Assembly: GCA_023213395.1 (NCBI GenBank)
Contig: CM041465.1
Coordinates: forward strand, 26,419,741-26,483,740
Source of the DNA: Cycas panzhihuaensis
Taxonomy: Eukaryota > Cycadophyta
DNA length: 64,000 nt
Direction: 5' to 3'
Made by a program: the position numbers and the translations under genes. The notes beneath the pieces were generated by a model. It saw only the letters and a list, made by a program, of their open reading frames with translations, had not been told where the DNA came from and did not search any database. Positions 21,426-31,880 of this stretch are shown here, in pieces (positions within the stretch are counted from its first letter, which is position 1; every line of letters begins with the position of its first letter).

Positions 21426-22205
21426 ATGAAGAAGGCGATTGCCATAGAAAAGAGGAATAAGAAGGTTTATGCCGAAAGGAAAAGGTTTGCACCTCCAGAA
21501 GGTAGCAACAAACCTGCCCGACGAATGAAGTTTCCAAGTAAAGTTGGACAACAATCCATTAGAGGTTTTGGTAAGATGAAACAAGCCAATACCACCCAAA
21601 TCAAAATCACTTGTACTCATTGCAAGCAAGCGGGTCACAGCGTAGAAGACGGTTGGTTTCTACACCCAGAGAAAAGACCCAAGAACAAAGGGAAAGGTAA
21701 AGTTAAGACTGAAGGTAAAACTTTACTCAACTCTGTAGGTGATGAAAATGTTGGCGGCATTGAAGAAGCCAATGAGAAATTGATGCTCATGGCTAATGCG
21801 GAGCTTGGAGACAACCCTCAGCAAGTTGATCTAGAGATTAGAGAGGAGCTCTTCATGGTAAGAATCCAAGTGAAGCAAAGTATGGTTGATGCCATCTTTG
21901 ATGGAGGAAGCCAAAAGAATTTAATCTCAGAAGCATTGGTAAAGAAACTGGGATTAAAGATGCATGCACATCCAAAACCATATCCTCTTGGATGGTTGCA
22001 AAAAGATTCAGAGTTGCAGGTTACTCACCAATGTAAGTTTAAATTTGCAATTTCTGAAAAGTTCATTGATGAAGTTGAATGTGAAGTAGTCCCTTTGGAT
22101 GTTTGTCAAGTCATGTTTGGCAGCCCATATCTCTATGATAGAGATGGAGTTCACCACAGAGGTCGAGAAAGATTCGACTCATCAAGGACAGGAGATCATA
22201 TCTGA
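21426..22205 (+). pseudogene. Inner gypsy gag zinc knuckle and protease
   Basis: A 259-codon open stretch. A basic region precedes a zinc knuckle reading CTHCKQAGHSVEDGW. The CX2CX4HX4C pattern has lost its last Cys (Gly in its place). The protease follows: VDAIFDGGSQKNLISEAL, where the aspartic protease triad, usually D(S/T)G, is DGG. Then comes YPLGWLQKD, and VVPLDVCQVMFGSPYLYDRD holds the second conserved block. The outer element has DLGSQKNLIS at the same place, so the family seems to use D-x-G-S instead of the usual DSGA. A frameshift near 22150 ends the frame. Confidence 0.82.
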
Positions 22206-22960
22206 TCAATGCATCAAAACCACAGAAGAAGATTTCTCTCATCTCTTCCCAACAAGCAAAAAGATTAATTAATGCTTGTAGGAAGTTTGTACTGCTGATG
22301 ATAAAGCCAAAGGTGGAAGAAAACGAGCAAGCAGAGTCCTCAATACAGCCACTGGATAGGAAGCAAGTGCAGCAGATTGAAGGCCTAAGGAATAGGTACA
22401 GTGACATATTCTAAGAGCCGAAAGGACTGCCCCCTAAAAGGGTAATTGAACATGAAATCCAGCGAGTTGACGATTCACCTTTGCTGAATCTTAGTCTCTA
22501 TCGAAACTCAGTTTTGGAGAATGAAGAGATTAAGAAGCAGATTCAAGAACTCTTGGAACAAGGAGTAATTAAGCCGAGTTGTTCCCCATGTGGATCACCT
22601 ATTGTTTTGGTGCCAAAGAAAGATGGAGGATGGAGAATGTGCATTGACTACCGAGCATTGAACAAGATCACCATAAAGAATAGACATCCCTTACCGCGGA
22701 TAGATGACTTGTTGGACCAGCTGCAGTCAGCAAGATATTTCAGCAAAATGAATCTGAAATCAGGCTACCATCGAGGTTGAATCGAGAGGAGGATACTTGG
22801 AAAGCGACCTTCAAATCGAAGCAAGGATTGTTCGAATGGTTGGTGATCTTGTTTGGTGCATGCAATGCACCTGCCACCTTCATGAGATTGATGAATGAGG
22901 TATTAAGACCCTTCATTGATGACTTTGTAATTGTTTATCTAGATGATATTCGATTTTAGC
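22206..22960 (+). pseudogene. Inner gypsy reverse transcriptase
   Basis: After a linker (IQPLDRKQVQQIEGLRNRY near 22340 and [12 protein letters not shown]), the RT shows [47 protein letters not shown] and then the active site VYLDDI near 22935 with both Asp residues intact. Frameshifts occur near 22778 (after KSGYH) and near 22950 (within the DDI-IFS segment). The fingers and palm are otherwise well conserved. It cannot be made as one protein. Confidence 0.9.
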
Positions 22961-23857
22961 CAAACATGGGAGGAGCACCTCCAACATGTTGAGCAAGTGC
23001 TCAAAGTTCTCCAAGAGCAGCAGTTGAAACTAAATCTAAAAAAGTGCGAGTTTGGAAAGCAATCTCTCGTCTTCTTAGGTTTCGTGGTTGGAGGAGGAGA
23101 ATTGAAGATTGACCCAGCAAAGATCAAAGTCATTCTCAATTGGCCTACACCCAAGACAACCACAGAGGTAAGAAGTTTCATTGGTGCATGTCAGTATTTA
23201 AGAAAATTTATTTTCAGATTCTCTCAAATTGCAGCACCTCTTCATGCATTGACGGGAGGACATGCAAAGTTTCATTGGGAGAATGAACAAGAAAAAGCTT
23301 TCAAGCTTTTGAAGCAGAAGATCTGCGAGGCACTAGTGTTAGCTTTACTCTCACTGTAGAAGCCATTTGAATTGGAGACTGACGCTTCAGGTTATGCCAT
23401 GGGAGCAGTATTGAAGCAATAAGGAAAACCGATAGCATACCATTCAGAGACATTCAATGGAGCTGTCATAAACTACCCAACTTACGATAAGGAGCTCTAT
23501 GCATTGCACCAAGCAGTGAAGCATTGGAGACCCTATTTGTTGGGAAAAGAAGTGGTCATCCACACCGATCACAAGCCTTTGCAATTTTTACATACTCAGT
23601 CTAAATTGCATCAGGCTAGGCACATGAAGTGGATGTCCTATTTGCAGCAGTTTCACATCGTGGTAAAATACAAGAAAGGAACGACGAATAAGATTGCAAA
23701 CTTGTTGTCTAGACCTCCTCAACAACAAGGTAATTCCAGTTTGTTGGTAGCTATGCAATTTCAACCTTTCTGCCATGATGAATATGTTGATTTGTATTTG
23801 AAAGATGAGGCATTCAAGCCTATCTTTGAAAGCATTCTGACAAAGAAGGAAAAGTAG
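22943..23857 (+). pseudogene. Inner gypsy RT thumb and RNase H
   Basis: The frame continues TWEEHLQHVEQVLKVL, KCEFGKQSLVFLGF and TTEVRSFIGACQYLRKF. The Ty3-type RNase H follows, with its three acidic residues: Asp in ETDASGYAMG, Glu in YDKELYALHQ and Asp in IHTDHKPLQFL. TAG at 23357 and TAA at 23420 replace Gln. The end reads KKGTTNKIANLLSRPP, the usual (N)xxADxLSR with Asp lost. It would degrade template RNA during cDNA synthesis. Confidence 0.88.
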
Positions 23858-25236
23858 TTGCGATTTCCGGTGAAAGATGGACTTCTTGCAGAAAGATAAG
23901 CTTTGCATTCCAAAGCATGCGCATCAATGAAGTGGATAAGAGAAGCTCACACCTCTCAAGTTGCAGGACACTTTGGAGTGGGAAAGACGTTGCTAAACTT
24001 GCGATATATGTATTGGCCAAACATGCAAGATGTGACTACAAAGATGCAGGGTGTACATTATGTAGTACATCAAAGCCAATAGGAAGTTTGGATTGTACAT
24101 TCCACTTCCGCTCCATCACGGCCGTGGGAAAGTATCTCCATGGATTTCTTGGGAGGACTACCACAAACCAAAAATGGTATGGATTATTTGTTTGTTGTTG
24201 TTGATCGATTCAGTAAAATGGTGTTGTTGATTCCCTGTAAGAAAACACATACAGGAGAAGACATAGCTAGATTATTTTTCCAGTATGTTTGGAAGTATTT
24301 TGGACTTCCCAACTCAATCATTTCTAATCAAGACAACAGATTTCTGAGTCATTTTTGGCAAACACTTTGGGGAATGGTGGATACAAAGCTAAAGATGAGT
24401 ACAGCTTTTCATCCTCAAATAGACGGCCAGACTGAAGTTGTCAACAGGACATTGGTACAAATTACACGAGGATACAATGCCAAGCATCCTAAGACTTGGG
24501 ATGAAAGTCTCCCATACTTGCAGTTTGCATTCAACAGAGCTATTCATAGCTCAACCCAGAAATCACCATTTGAGGTATGTTTAGGATTTCTGCCTGCAAG
24601 TCCTTTCGATTTAGAATTTTCTGCTCAACTTTTTGCAGGAAATGGAAAGGAAGAAGAAGGAGACGAAAAGGCACAAAGATTCTTAGAAAGAATCAGGAAA
24701 ATCCATCAACAGGTTGAAGAGCAGCTTCAAAAGTCTCAACAGAGATACAAGCAGCGGCATGATGCACACAGAACCAGCCATTCTTTTAAAGAAGGAGATA
24801 GAGTTTGGTTGCACCTCAGTAAGAAAAGATTGCAAGGTGAAGGCAAAAAGTTAAAGCCTTTACGATATGGTCCTTTCACAATCTTGAAGAAAATTGGGGA
24901 AAATGCTTTCCAGCTTGAACTTCCAGAATTCATGAAGATGTATTCCATAGTGAATGTCAAGAATCTGAAGATGTTCGAGCCATCCATGTTGGATGAAGAT
25001 GAAGACGGAGTTCCACTCTTACCAAACCCAGAGGAGTTGCAGATAGAGAAAGAGGAACCAATGCAAAATGATTGCATTCTTCAAAGGAAGGCATCGAGAC
25101 TCGAAGAGGCATAATTGAGTCCTTCAAAATTACAGAGAAAGGACAAGTACCTAGCAAAGCAAAATGGTACAATAAAGAGACAGGGAAAATCAAATTCCCT
25201 CATCTACAACTATAAAGTTCATGAGGCCATGAACTC
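23858..25236 (+). pseudogene. Inner gypsy integrase with GPF domain
   Basis: The N-terminal zinc domain shows WIREAHTSQVAGHFG (HH), but the CC part is scrambled by frameshifts near 24040-24140. From 24140 to 25114 the frame is open. The core reads MDFLGGLPQTKNGMDYLFVV, then IISNQDNRFLSHFW, where the second catalytic Asp of the DD35E triad is Asn. Then DGQTEVVNRT carries the Glu. The C terminus has LRYGPFTILKKIGENAFQLEL, the GPY/F domain of chromovirus-like gypsies. After a frameshift near 25085 a further segment (RRGIIESF and KAKWYNKETGK up to 25215) lies where chromoviruses carry a chromodomain. Confidence 0.88.
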
Positions 25237-25253
25237 CTAAAAAAGGGGAGTTC
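25237..25253 (+). other. Polypurine tract of inner gypsy
   Basis: CTAAAAAAGGGGAGTTC just before the 3' LTR. Confidence 0.85.
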
Positions 25254-26367
25254 TGATTCGTTTCGGATCTTTAAAATGCTCTAAATACTTTATTTTTCAT
25301 GTAAATGGTCTTTATGTAGTAGGAAATTGCCTTAAAAAGGCTTAATAGTCTTCATTTAGTAAAAATATGCCTTTAAAAGGCTTAAAAATGTAAAAACATT
25401 GTATTTCTACAAGTACAAAAAGGTGTTATAACTGCTACCGAGCTGTTATTAAGGTGTTACAACTGCTACCAAGGTGCTATAATTGCTACCAAGGCACTAC
25501 CAAGGTGTTACGCAAGTGCTACGGTTGCTCTGAGTCGCTACTAAGTCAAGCATCGAATTCTTGAGGCTGATTCTTCTTGAAGTCAAAACGGAAAATAATA
25601 AAAACGGGAATAGTTTTGGCGGCTCAAACGGTAACCGTTTGGCATGAAATTTGAGGAGAAGGTGCACACACATGTCCTCTACTCATTCAAAGAGGAAAAA
25701 CTCCAAAATAGATGGATTTTCCCAAGATTTTCCAAACTGTTTTGAAAGCCGTTGGAAAACAGAAAAACGGTAATAACTCTCTCAAATGGAAACGCTTTAA
25801 AACGAAATTCGAGAGAGGAATCTGGGGGGAAGGCAGAGATTCTTCACACGAAAGAGAGGACGCCGTAGCCATAGATGTAGCACGGAGCAAGATTCAAGGA
25901 AAGCAGCAAGAAAATAACTTTTCAAAAGGAGAATGGCTCCAAGTGTGGAAAACTGCGTTGGAGAGAATACAGCGGAATTCGCAGCAGATAAAACCGATTC
26001 GAGGATCCGAAGGAGCCCGAAAATCGTAGCCGCAGATTCGAGGAGAAGAAAAGAAGTGCGCAGTCCTAGAAGACGCTAGCCGCCTTCCTCACCCAAAACG
26101 GGTTTTAGTACGAAAACCAAAAACGGCTTCACAGACTTCGAGACGGAGGTTCCAGCAAATGAGCAGCAGCTCAAGAAGCACCCAGCTCTCATTCTCTCTC
26201 TCCCAAAACGTTGCAGCAGTCCATTGCATGCTCAACAGAGCATAAACAAAGGGGTTTTTGTAAGAAAAATTCTAAAAATTTTAAATTCTATGTAATAATA
26301 TGTATATTGTTCTGGATTTTGTTTCAATTGGTTAAAGTTTTCACTTTCCCATTCAAGATTCAGATCA
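25254..26367 (+). repeat. 3' LTR of inner gypsy
   Basis: 1114 bp, TGATTCG to AGATCA, collinear with 19414-20537 apart from small indels around 25540-25570 and 26010-26200. The right TSD copy ATAGG follows and restores the frame of the outer gag (YYPIGHEED). Confidence 0.94.
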
Positions 26368-26870
26368 ATAGGTCATGAGGAAGACCAATGGGTCACTTGG
26401 AAATATTTATGCCAAAGGAGAGGTGTATATGTCCAAGACTATACTTCTTTATTTTTCAAGCATGGCATATTACTTGGTGTTAATATGGATGAACATAGCA
26501 CTCTTATGGAATTCATTGGAGGATTAATGGATTGCATAAGAAAAGAACTAAGGCTTTTTAAGGTTCAATCCATTGGAAAAGCAAGTAAAATAACTATTGC
26601 AATATAAAGTAGAAGCAAAAAACCTATATTCATATATAAAGATAAGCATGAAAATAATCCTAAATTATACTCATCTAAAAGGCAAGAAGGGAAGAAGAAA
26701 AGAACTAATTTTATTCAAAGTTCTAACTATTATGAGCATTGTGATATTAGTAATCATGTTGCAGTAAAGTGTTAGAAGTTGTATCCAGAGCTAAAGCAAA
26801 AGTATATTAAGGACATGGAATCAAGAAAGAAGGAAAAATTGAAAGAACTACTTTTTGAGGTGGATCTTTA
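26368..26870 (+). pseudogene. Outer gypsy gag, C-terminal part with zinc knuckle
   Basis: This continues gag after the nested element: GHEEDQWVTWKYLCQRRGVY, then EFIGGLMDCIRKELRLF. The zinc knuckle reads YEHCDISNHVAVKC. The first Cys of CX2CX4HX4C is Tyr, and the remaining ligands are kept. A TAG after VKC replaces the usual Trp. It ends in a Lys/Glu-rich linker to the protease. Confidence 0.82.
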
Positions 26871-27465
26871 AAGTGAAGGAGAAGAAGAGAAGGTTACTCT
26901 ACTTACAAATTATGGAGATGATGCTACAAAGGAGGAATTATTTCACTTAAAGCTTCAAGTAGGAAATCATGTTATTGGTGCCATTATAGATCTAGGGAGC
27001 CAAAAGAATTTGATCTCAGAAAATTTGGTGAAGAGACTTAAGTTGGTAACTACTCCTCACCCTCACCCATATCCTCTTGGTTGGATCCATAACCATGTGG
27101 AAATACAAATATCAAATCAATGTACACTTAAATTTTCCATTACTAATGCTTTTGTTGATAAAGCGATATATGATGTGGTACCGTTAGATGTGTACTATAT
27201 TGTACTTGGGAGTCCCTACTTGTGGGATCGAGATGTACTCTTCTATCGAAGGGAGAGAAAGTACTAGTTGATAAAGGATAAGAAGGGCTTCATCATAAAG
27301 GCTACAAAGAAGCACTTAAATAATATGACATTAACTTTAGCCACTCAAACAAAAAGGATGATTAATGCATGTGGAAAATTTATCATCTTAATGGTAAGGA
27401 GAAAAGAAAACCCAAGAGATGAAGGAGGCCCTTCTACTCACACTTTTCTTCTATCACCTAAATGA
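26871..27465 (+). pseudogene. Outer gypsy protease
   Basis: This would cut the gypsy polyprotein. It reads IGAIIDLGSQKNLISENLVK, PYPLGWIHN, then VVPLDVYYIVLGSPYLWDRD. The catalytic region is DLGS, comparable to DGGS in the inner copy, so the middle residue of the triad varies. A stop at 27265 (TAG) replaces Arg/Gln. The following LIKDKKGFIIKATKKH linker to RT remains open to 27465. Confidence 0.82.
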
Positions 27466-28340
27466 ATACAATAAATTGAGGAGTTGAAGATAAGGTATGG
27501 CATTTTATTTTAGCATGTTGATGGGCTACTGCCAAAGAGAAAGATAGAGCATGAAATCATTATTATAGGAGATGCACCATTTCCTAATATTACTTTGTAT
27601 AGGCACTCCATTGTAGAGAATAATGATATAAAGAGGTAGGTCGGGGAGTTACTTGATCAAGGGGTCATAAGACCTTCATGTTCACTATGTGGGTCACCAA
27701 TTATCTTAGTGACTAAGAAGGATGGAGGATGGAGAATGAGTGTAGGCTTTTGTGCTTTGAATAAAATCACAATTAAAAATCATTACCCCTTGCCTCACAT
27801 AGATGATTTGCTTCATCAAATTCAGCATGCCTATTATTTTACTAAGTTAGATTTGAAAAGTGATTATCACTAAGTTAGGGTCAAAGAGGAGGACACATGG
27901 AAGATAACCTTCAAAACAAAGCAAGGACTCTTTGAATATATGGTTATGCATTTCAAATTATATAATTCTCCTACAACATTTATGAGGCTAATGAATGAAG
28001 TGTTAAGGACTTGGATAATTTTGTTATTATCTATCTTGATGCTATTTTGATTTTCAGCATCACATGGGAGGAACATTTGCAATATATAGAAGAAATTTTG
28101 AAGACTTTGGGAAAGCATAATTTGAAGCTTAATGTGAAGAAATATGAATTTGGCAAGGAGAACTTAGTCTTCTTGGGCTTTGTGGTTGAAGGAGGAAAGT
28201 TGAGCATCAATCCACTCAAAACTCAAGCCATCTTCAAATGGCCTAGGCCAACCAACACCACAGAGGTGAGAAGTTTTTTAGGAGCTTACTAATACTTGAG
28301 AAAGTTTATTATTCATTTCTCATAGGTTATAGCACCTCTA
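27466..28340 (+). pseudogene. Outer gypsy reverse transcriptase
   Basis: The order is GLLPKRKIEHEI, VIRPSCSLCGSPIILVTKKD, GWRMSVGFCALNKIT, YPLPHIDDLL, TKLDLKSDYH and KQGLFEYMVM. After a frameshift near 28008 the active site reads IIYLDAILIFS: the second catalytic Asp is Ala, so the enzyme is dead irrespective of the stops. The thumb blocks KKYEFGKENLVFLGFV and TTEVRSFLGAY follow. Confidence 0.88.
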
Positions 28341-28850
28341 GATGAATTGACAAAAGTTAGTAAAAAGTTTGCTTGGGGATCCAAGGAGGAAAAATCTTTT
28401 CTTTTTTTGAAGAAGAAACTTTGTGAAGTAGCAGAGGGTAATGCCAAATTTATAAATGATTATTGAAGTAGAAGCTAATACAAGTGAAAATGCAATAGGA
28501 GCTACTCTTATTCAATATGGGAAGCCTATTACTTACCATTCAGAAGTCTTCACCCCTTAAGTGAAAAACTACTCAACATATGATCAGGAAATGTTCACAC
28601 TACATCAAGCATGCAAGCATTGGAGGTCCTACTTACTTGGAAAAGAGGTTGTAATCCACACCAATCATAAGACTCTTTAATCTTTACAAACCTAAAGTAA
28701 ATTACAGCAAGAAAGACACATGAAGTAGATGAGTTATTTATAGAAATTCAATATTGTAATTAAATAGAAAAAGGGATCTACTAATAAAATTGTTGATATG
28801 TTATCTAGATCACCTTGTTCCACTTCTTCTTCTACTACTTTTATTTATAG
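28341..28850 (+). pseudogene. Outer gypsy RNase H
   Basis: The domain shows VEANTSENAIGATL, where Ty3-type elements have TDAS, so the first catalytic Asp is Asn. YDQEMFTLHQACKHWRSYLL keeps the Glu. VIHTNHKTL has Asn for the Asp of HTDHKPL. A frameshift lies near 28435. Both Asp losses are single G-to-A changes. Confidence 0.83.
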
Positions 28851-30330
28851 TTCTCTTATGAGTTTATAGGTGGATCCAATGCATCATGAAGAGTACAAAG
28901 ACTTATACCATGAAGTTAAAGCCTTGGAGAAAGAATCAGAGAACCTAGTAAAAAGAAGACCTTCCTAGCTTACTTGGAAGGATGGTATACTTTTGAAAGG
29001 GAAGCAACTCTGCATTCCATCAAAAGAAGACAAGATCAAGTGGATTAGAGAAGCCCATACTTCTAAAGTAGCTAGTCACTTTGGTATACAAAAGACTTTA
29101 GCAAACTTGAGAAGATATGTTGTATGGTTAAAGATGTAAAATGATGTAAGAAAATATGTAAAAGGATGTGTAATGTGTAATACTTCTAAGCCTTCTACTA
29201 GAAAATTACGATTATATATACCACTACCTATTCCCTCTAGGCCTTAGGAAAGTATCTCCATAGATTTCTTAGAGGGACTTCCCATGACTAGGAAGGGATA
29301 TGACTATCTCTTTTTTGTTATAGATAGGTTCAACAAGATGATATGTTTAATACCTTATAAGAAGACAATCACAGGAGCAGAGGTAGTTGAGTTATTCTTT
29401 GAGCATGTATGGAAGAATTTTAGCTTACCTTCTTCTATCATTTCAGATTAGGACACTCGATTCCTTTCATCATTTTGGTAGATACTATGGAAGATGATGG
29501 ACACCAAATTGAAGAGAAGTACAAGTTTCCATCCTTAAATAGATGGATAAACTGAAGTAGTGAATATAACTTTGGTACATTTGTTGAGGGGATATAATTC
29601 CAAGCATCCAAAGACTTAAGATGAATCATTGGCTTTTTTATAATTTACATTTAACAGGGTAATGTATGCATCACACTCTAAAACACCTTTTAAAGTTTGT
29701 TTAGGATACTTTCCTCAAAGTCCATTTGACTTAGAGTTCTCCATGCAAGTTAAAGAAGTAACTACCAAAGAGAAGGAGGGGCATGACAAGGCTTTAAGAT
29801 ACTTGGAGAGGATCCAAAGAGTCCATAAAGAAGTACATGATCAACTTCTAAGGACTTAGCTAAAAAATAAGAAAAGACATGACAAACATAGGCAAGAGTA
29901 TACTTTTTAAGAAGGAGATTTTGTATGGTTATACTTGAGCAAGGTGAGGTTGAAAGGAGAAGGCAAGAAACTCAAACCTATAAGGTATGGACCATTCAAG
30001 ATTTTAAGAAAAGTAGGTGATAATACTTTCCAACTTGATCTTCCACCTTATATGCAAATATATTCAATAGTAAATGCTAAATATTTAAAACTCTTTGAGC
30101 TCTCCATGATAGATGAGAAGCAAGAGTGGTTCACTTTACCTTTAGTTGATGACTTATATTTAGAAAGTGAGAAGCCTCTCAAGGAGGATTGTATCTTGGA
30201 GAGAAAATCCACCAAAATAAGACATGAAACACATGAATCTTTTAGGATTAGAGTAGCAGGATAGTTGCCTAGTAAGGCTAAGTGGTTTAGTAGGAAATAA
30301 AGGGAATAATACTTCCTCTATCTTTAATTC
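28851..30330 (+). pseudogene. Outer gypsy integrase with GPF domain
   Basis: The zinc domain is partly readable (WIREAHTSKVASHFG, then MCNTSKPSTRK). The core shows SIDFLEGLPMTRKGYDYLF, SSIISD followed by TAG and DTRFLSSFW, and TEVVNITL with the Glu. All three catalytic acids seem present, but stops interrupt the frame. The C terminus has IRYGPFKILRKVGDNTFQLD (GPY/F). The last segment, KEDCILERKS, IRHETHESFRIRV and PSKAKWFSRK (30175-30300), matches the same region of the inner copy and sits in chromodomain position. Confidence 0.85.
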
Positions 30331-30357
30331 TAAGTTAAATAGGAGTTGGCTATTTTC

Positions 30358-30373
30358 CAAGGAAGGGAAGTCA
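30358..30373 (+). other. Polypurine tract of outer gypsy
   Basis: CCAAGGAAGGGAAGTCA-type purine run immediately upstream of the 3' LTR. Confidence 0.65.
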
Positions 30374-31340
30374 TGATCCAAGAGAATCTACCTTATGTCT
30401 ATAGGAAACAAAAAATGATAGGCATTGGCATAACTAAATGAAATATTACCAAATAGTGTCAAAAAAATATGAAATTTTATGGGAAAGAAGAACACATATC
30501 TCACTACTTGTGTGAAAAAGGTGGGATTTAAAAAATATCATTTGACTAGATGACATTCTTTATTTAGTAGAAAATAGCTCCCATAGCTAATAGAAAAATA
30601 ACAAGTACATACTATGTTTAAATCGATGAAAATTGAGGTAGATGATACCTAAATGAGCTAAAATTTTGAGGACATAAAGGGGACATATATAACTATATGT
30701 GTACTAAATTTATACTTAATTAGAGTTTGTTAGCCTTAGGTACCAAGCTACAACATTTTAGACTTGAATGAATGCCACTTGGATAACATGCATTTTAGTT
30801 GTTGGCGATTGGACTTGCATGAATGCCACTTGGAAAACATGCATTTTGGTTGTTGATAGATTTCTTTCTATAAATTAATCTTTCTTAAGCTTATTTTCGA
30901 TGTTGGAGACTTGGTTCTTGTGTGTGGGAGACACTTGACTAGGGAGCAATATTGAGGTAGCACTTGGAAGGTGTTTGAGACCATAGAGGAGGAAAATTTC
31001 AACAATTGAAGCATCTATTTTGGAGAGTGGGAGCTTAATTAAAGGAGTTTTGGGACCCTTGGGTATTGTTGTATCATTTCTTTATTGTAACTTATCTATT
31101 TTTTGCTAGTTTTTTTTTTTTCACATTTTTTTTTTTAAATAGAGGTTTTTCTAGCTTAATAAAAGTATTATTCTTCTTGCCTTAGAGTAATGGTAAGTAT
31201 ACATGAGTTGGTGTAGAGTATCCCTTTATGGGCTCACTCTTTTATTGATATTATTAAGAATTTTACACTAACACCCTAGGATCTTAAGGAAAAAGATTGG
31301 TAATTCATTTCTTCATCAATTACACTCCACTTTGGGATCA
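30374..31340 (+). repeat. 3' LTR of outer gypsy
   Basis: 967 bp, TGATCC to GGATCA. The right TSD copy CTTTG is at 31341-31345. A long T-rich run (31108-31137) lies downstream of the TATA box. Confidence 0.92.
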
Positions 31341-31345
31341 CTTTG

Positions 31346-31880
31346 TATCATTATTTATATCATAACATAATTAAAGTGTATTATAAATTAGTGTCGGGTC
31401 CATCCCTTACCGAATAATGGGCCAATTATATTGGACCATTATGTCAGCCAATCATGTAATTATTTGAGGTGCTTTAAGGCTTATAAATATAGCTTAAACC
31501 CTCCTTAATATATAATTGATTTTTTGGAGATGAGAAAAACCCTTCTAAAATAAAGTCTAAAGGCACCAACCAATTTGGCCCTCAAGTTCTCAGTAATTAG
31601 TTTAGTTTGAATAGTTATTTTTTGTGTTTAATTTTATTTTTTCATTACAAAAGAGTTACGTTAGATCCTCCTTATATTTTCACAAAAGGTAGCATATCCC
31701 CTATGCCTATGATAATCTCTATAAAATAATGAGCAATAATTCTCTAAAAGTTGCCTAAAGAAAATTAGTTAATAATAAAAAATTAGCAATGAAAAATAAG
31801 GTTAAACATATAATTTCTAGGTTAAGAATTAGCTTATAAACCCATAAACTATGAATGTGTATATTATACTACCTGCATGT
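31346..31880 (+). repeat. Copia 3' LTR, remainder (right arm)
   Basis: This is the continuation of the LTR that starts at 17794. It includes AGCCAATCATG (31446) and TTATAAATATAGC (31481), a plausible CAAT/TATA pair. The inner end of the LTR is not resolved. Similarity to the left arm runs on without a break into the u1 repeat. Confidence 0.6.

Larger units (their letters stand above)
19414..26367 (+). mobile_element. Inner Ty3/gypsy element, nearly full length
   Basis: This is a 6954-bp element with LTRs of 1124 and 1114 bp, TGATC to GATCA, PBS at 20545 and PPT at 25238. The target-site duplication is ATAAG (19409-19413) against ATAGG (26368-26372). It lies in the gag of the outer gypsy, in the same orientation. 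In the first 180 bases the LTRs differ at five sites, all transitions, so it is the youngest insertion on this side. It is also clearly richer in CpG than its surroundings. Stops and frameshifts in gag, pol and integrase show it is no longer autonomous. The GPF motif after the integrase core suggests a chromovirus-like lineage. Confidence 0.95.
17837..31340 (+). mobile_element. Outer Ty3/gypsy element (host of a nested gypsy)
   Basis: This spans 13.5 kb, of which 6.95 kb is a nested gypsy, leaving about 6.55 kb of its own. The LTRs (961 and 967 bp) start TGATCC (TAATCC in the 5' copy) and end GGATCA. The target-site duplication is CTTTA (17832-17836) against CTTTG (31341-31345). The order gag, protease, RT, RNase H, integrase is Ty3/gypsy. 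Domain sequence is close to the inner element, so both belong to one family group. The LTRs differ at very roughly one in six bases near their starts. It is much older than the inner copy. Confidence 0.93.
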
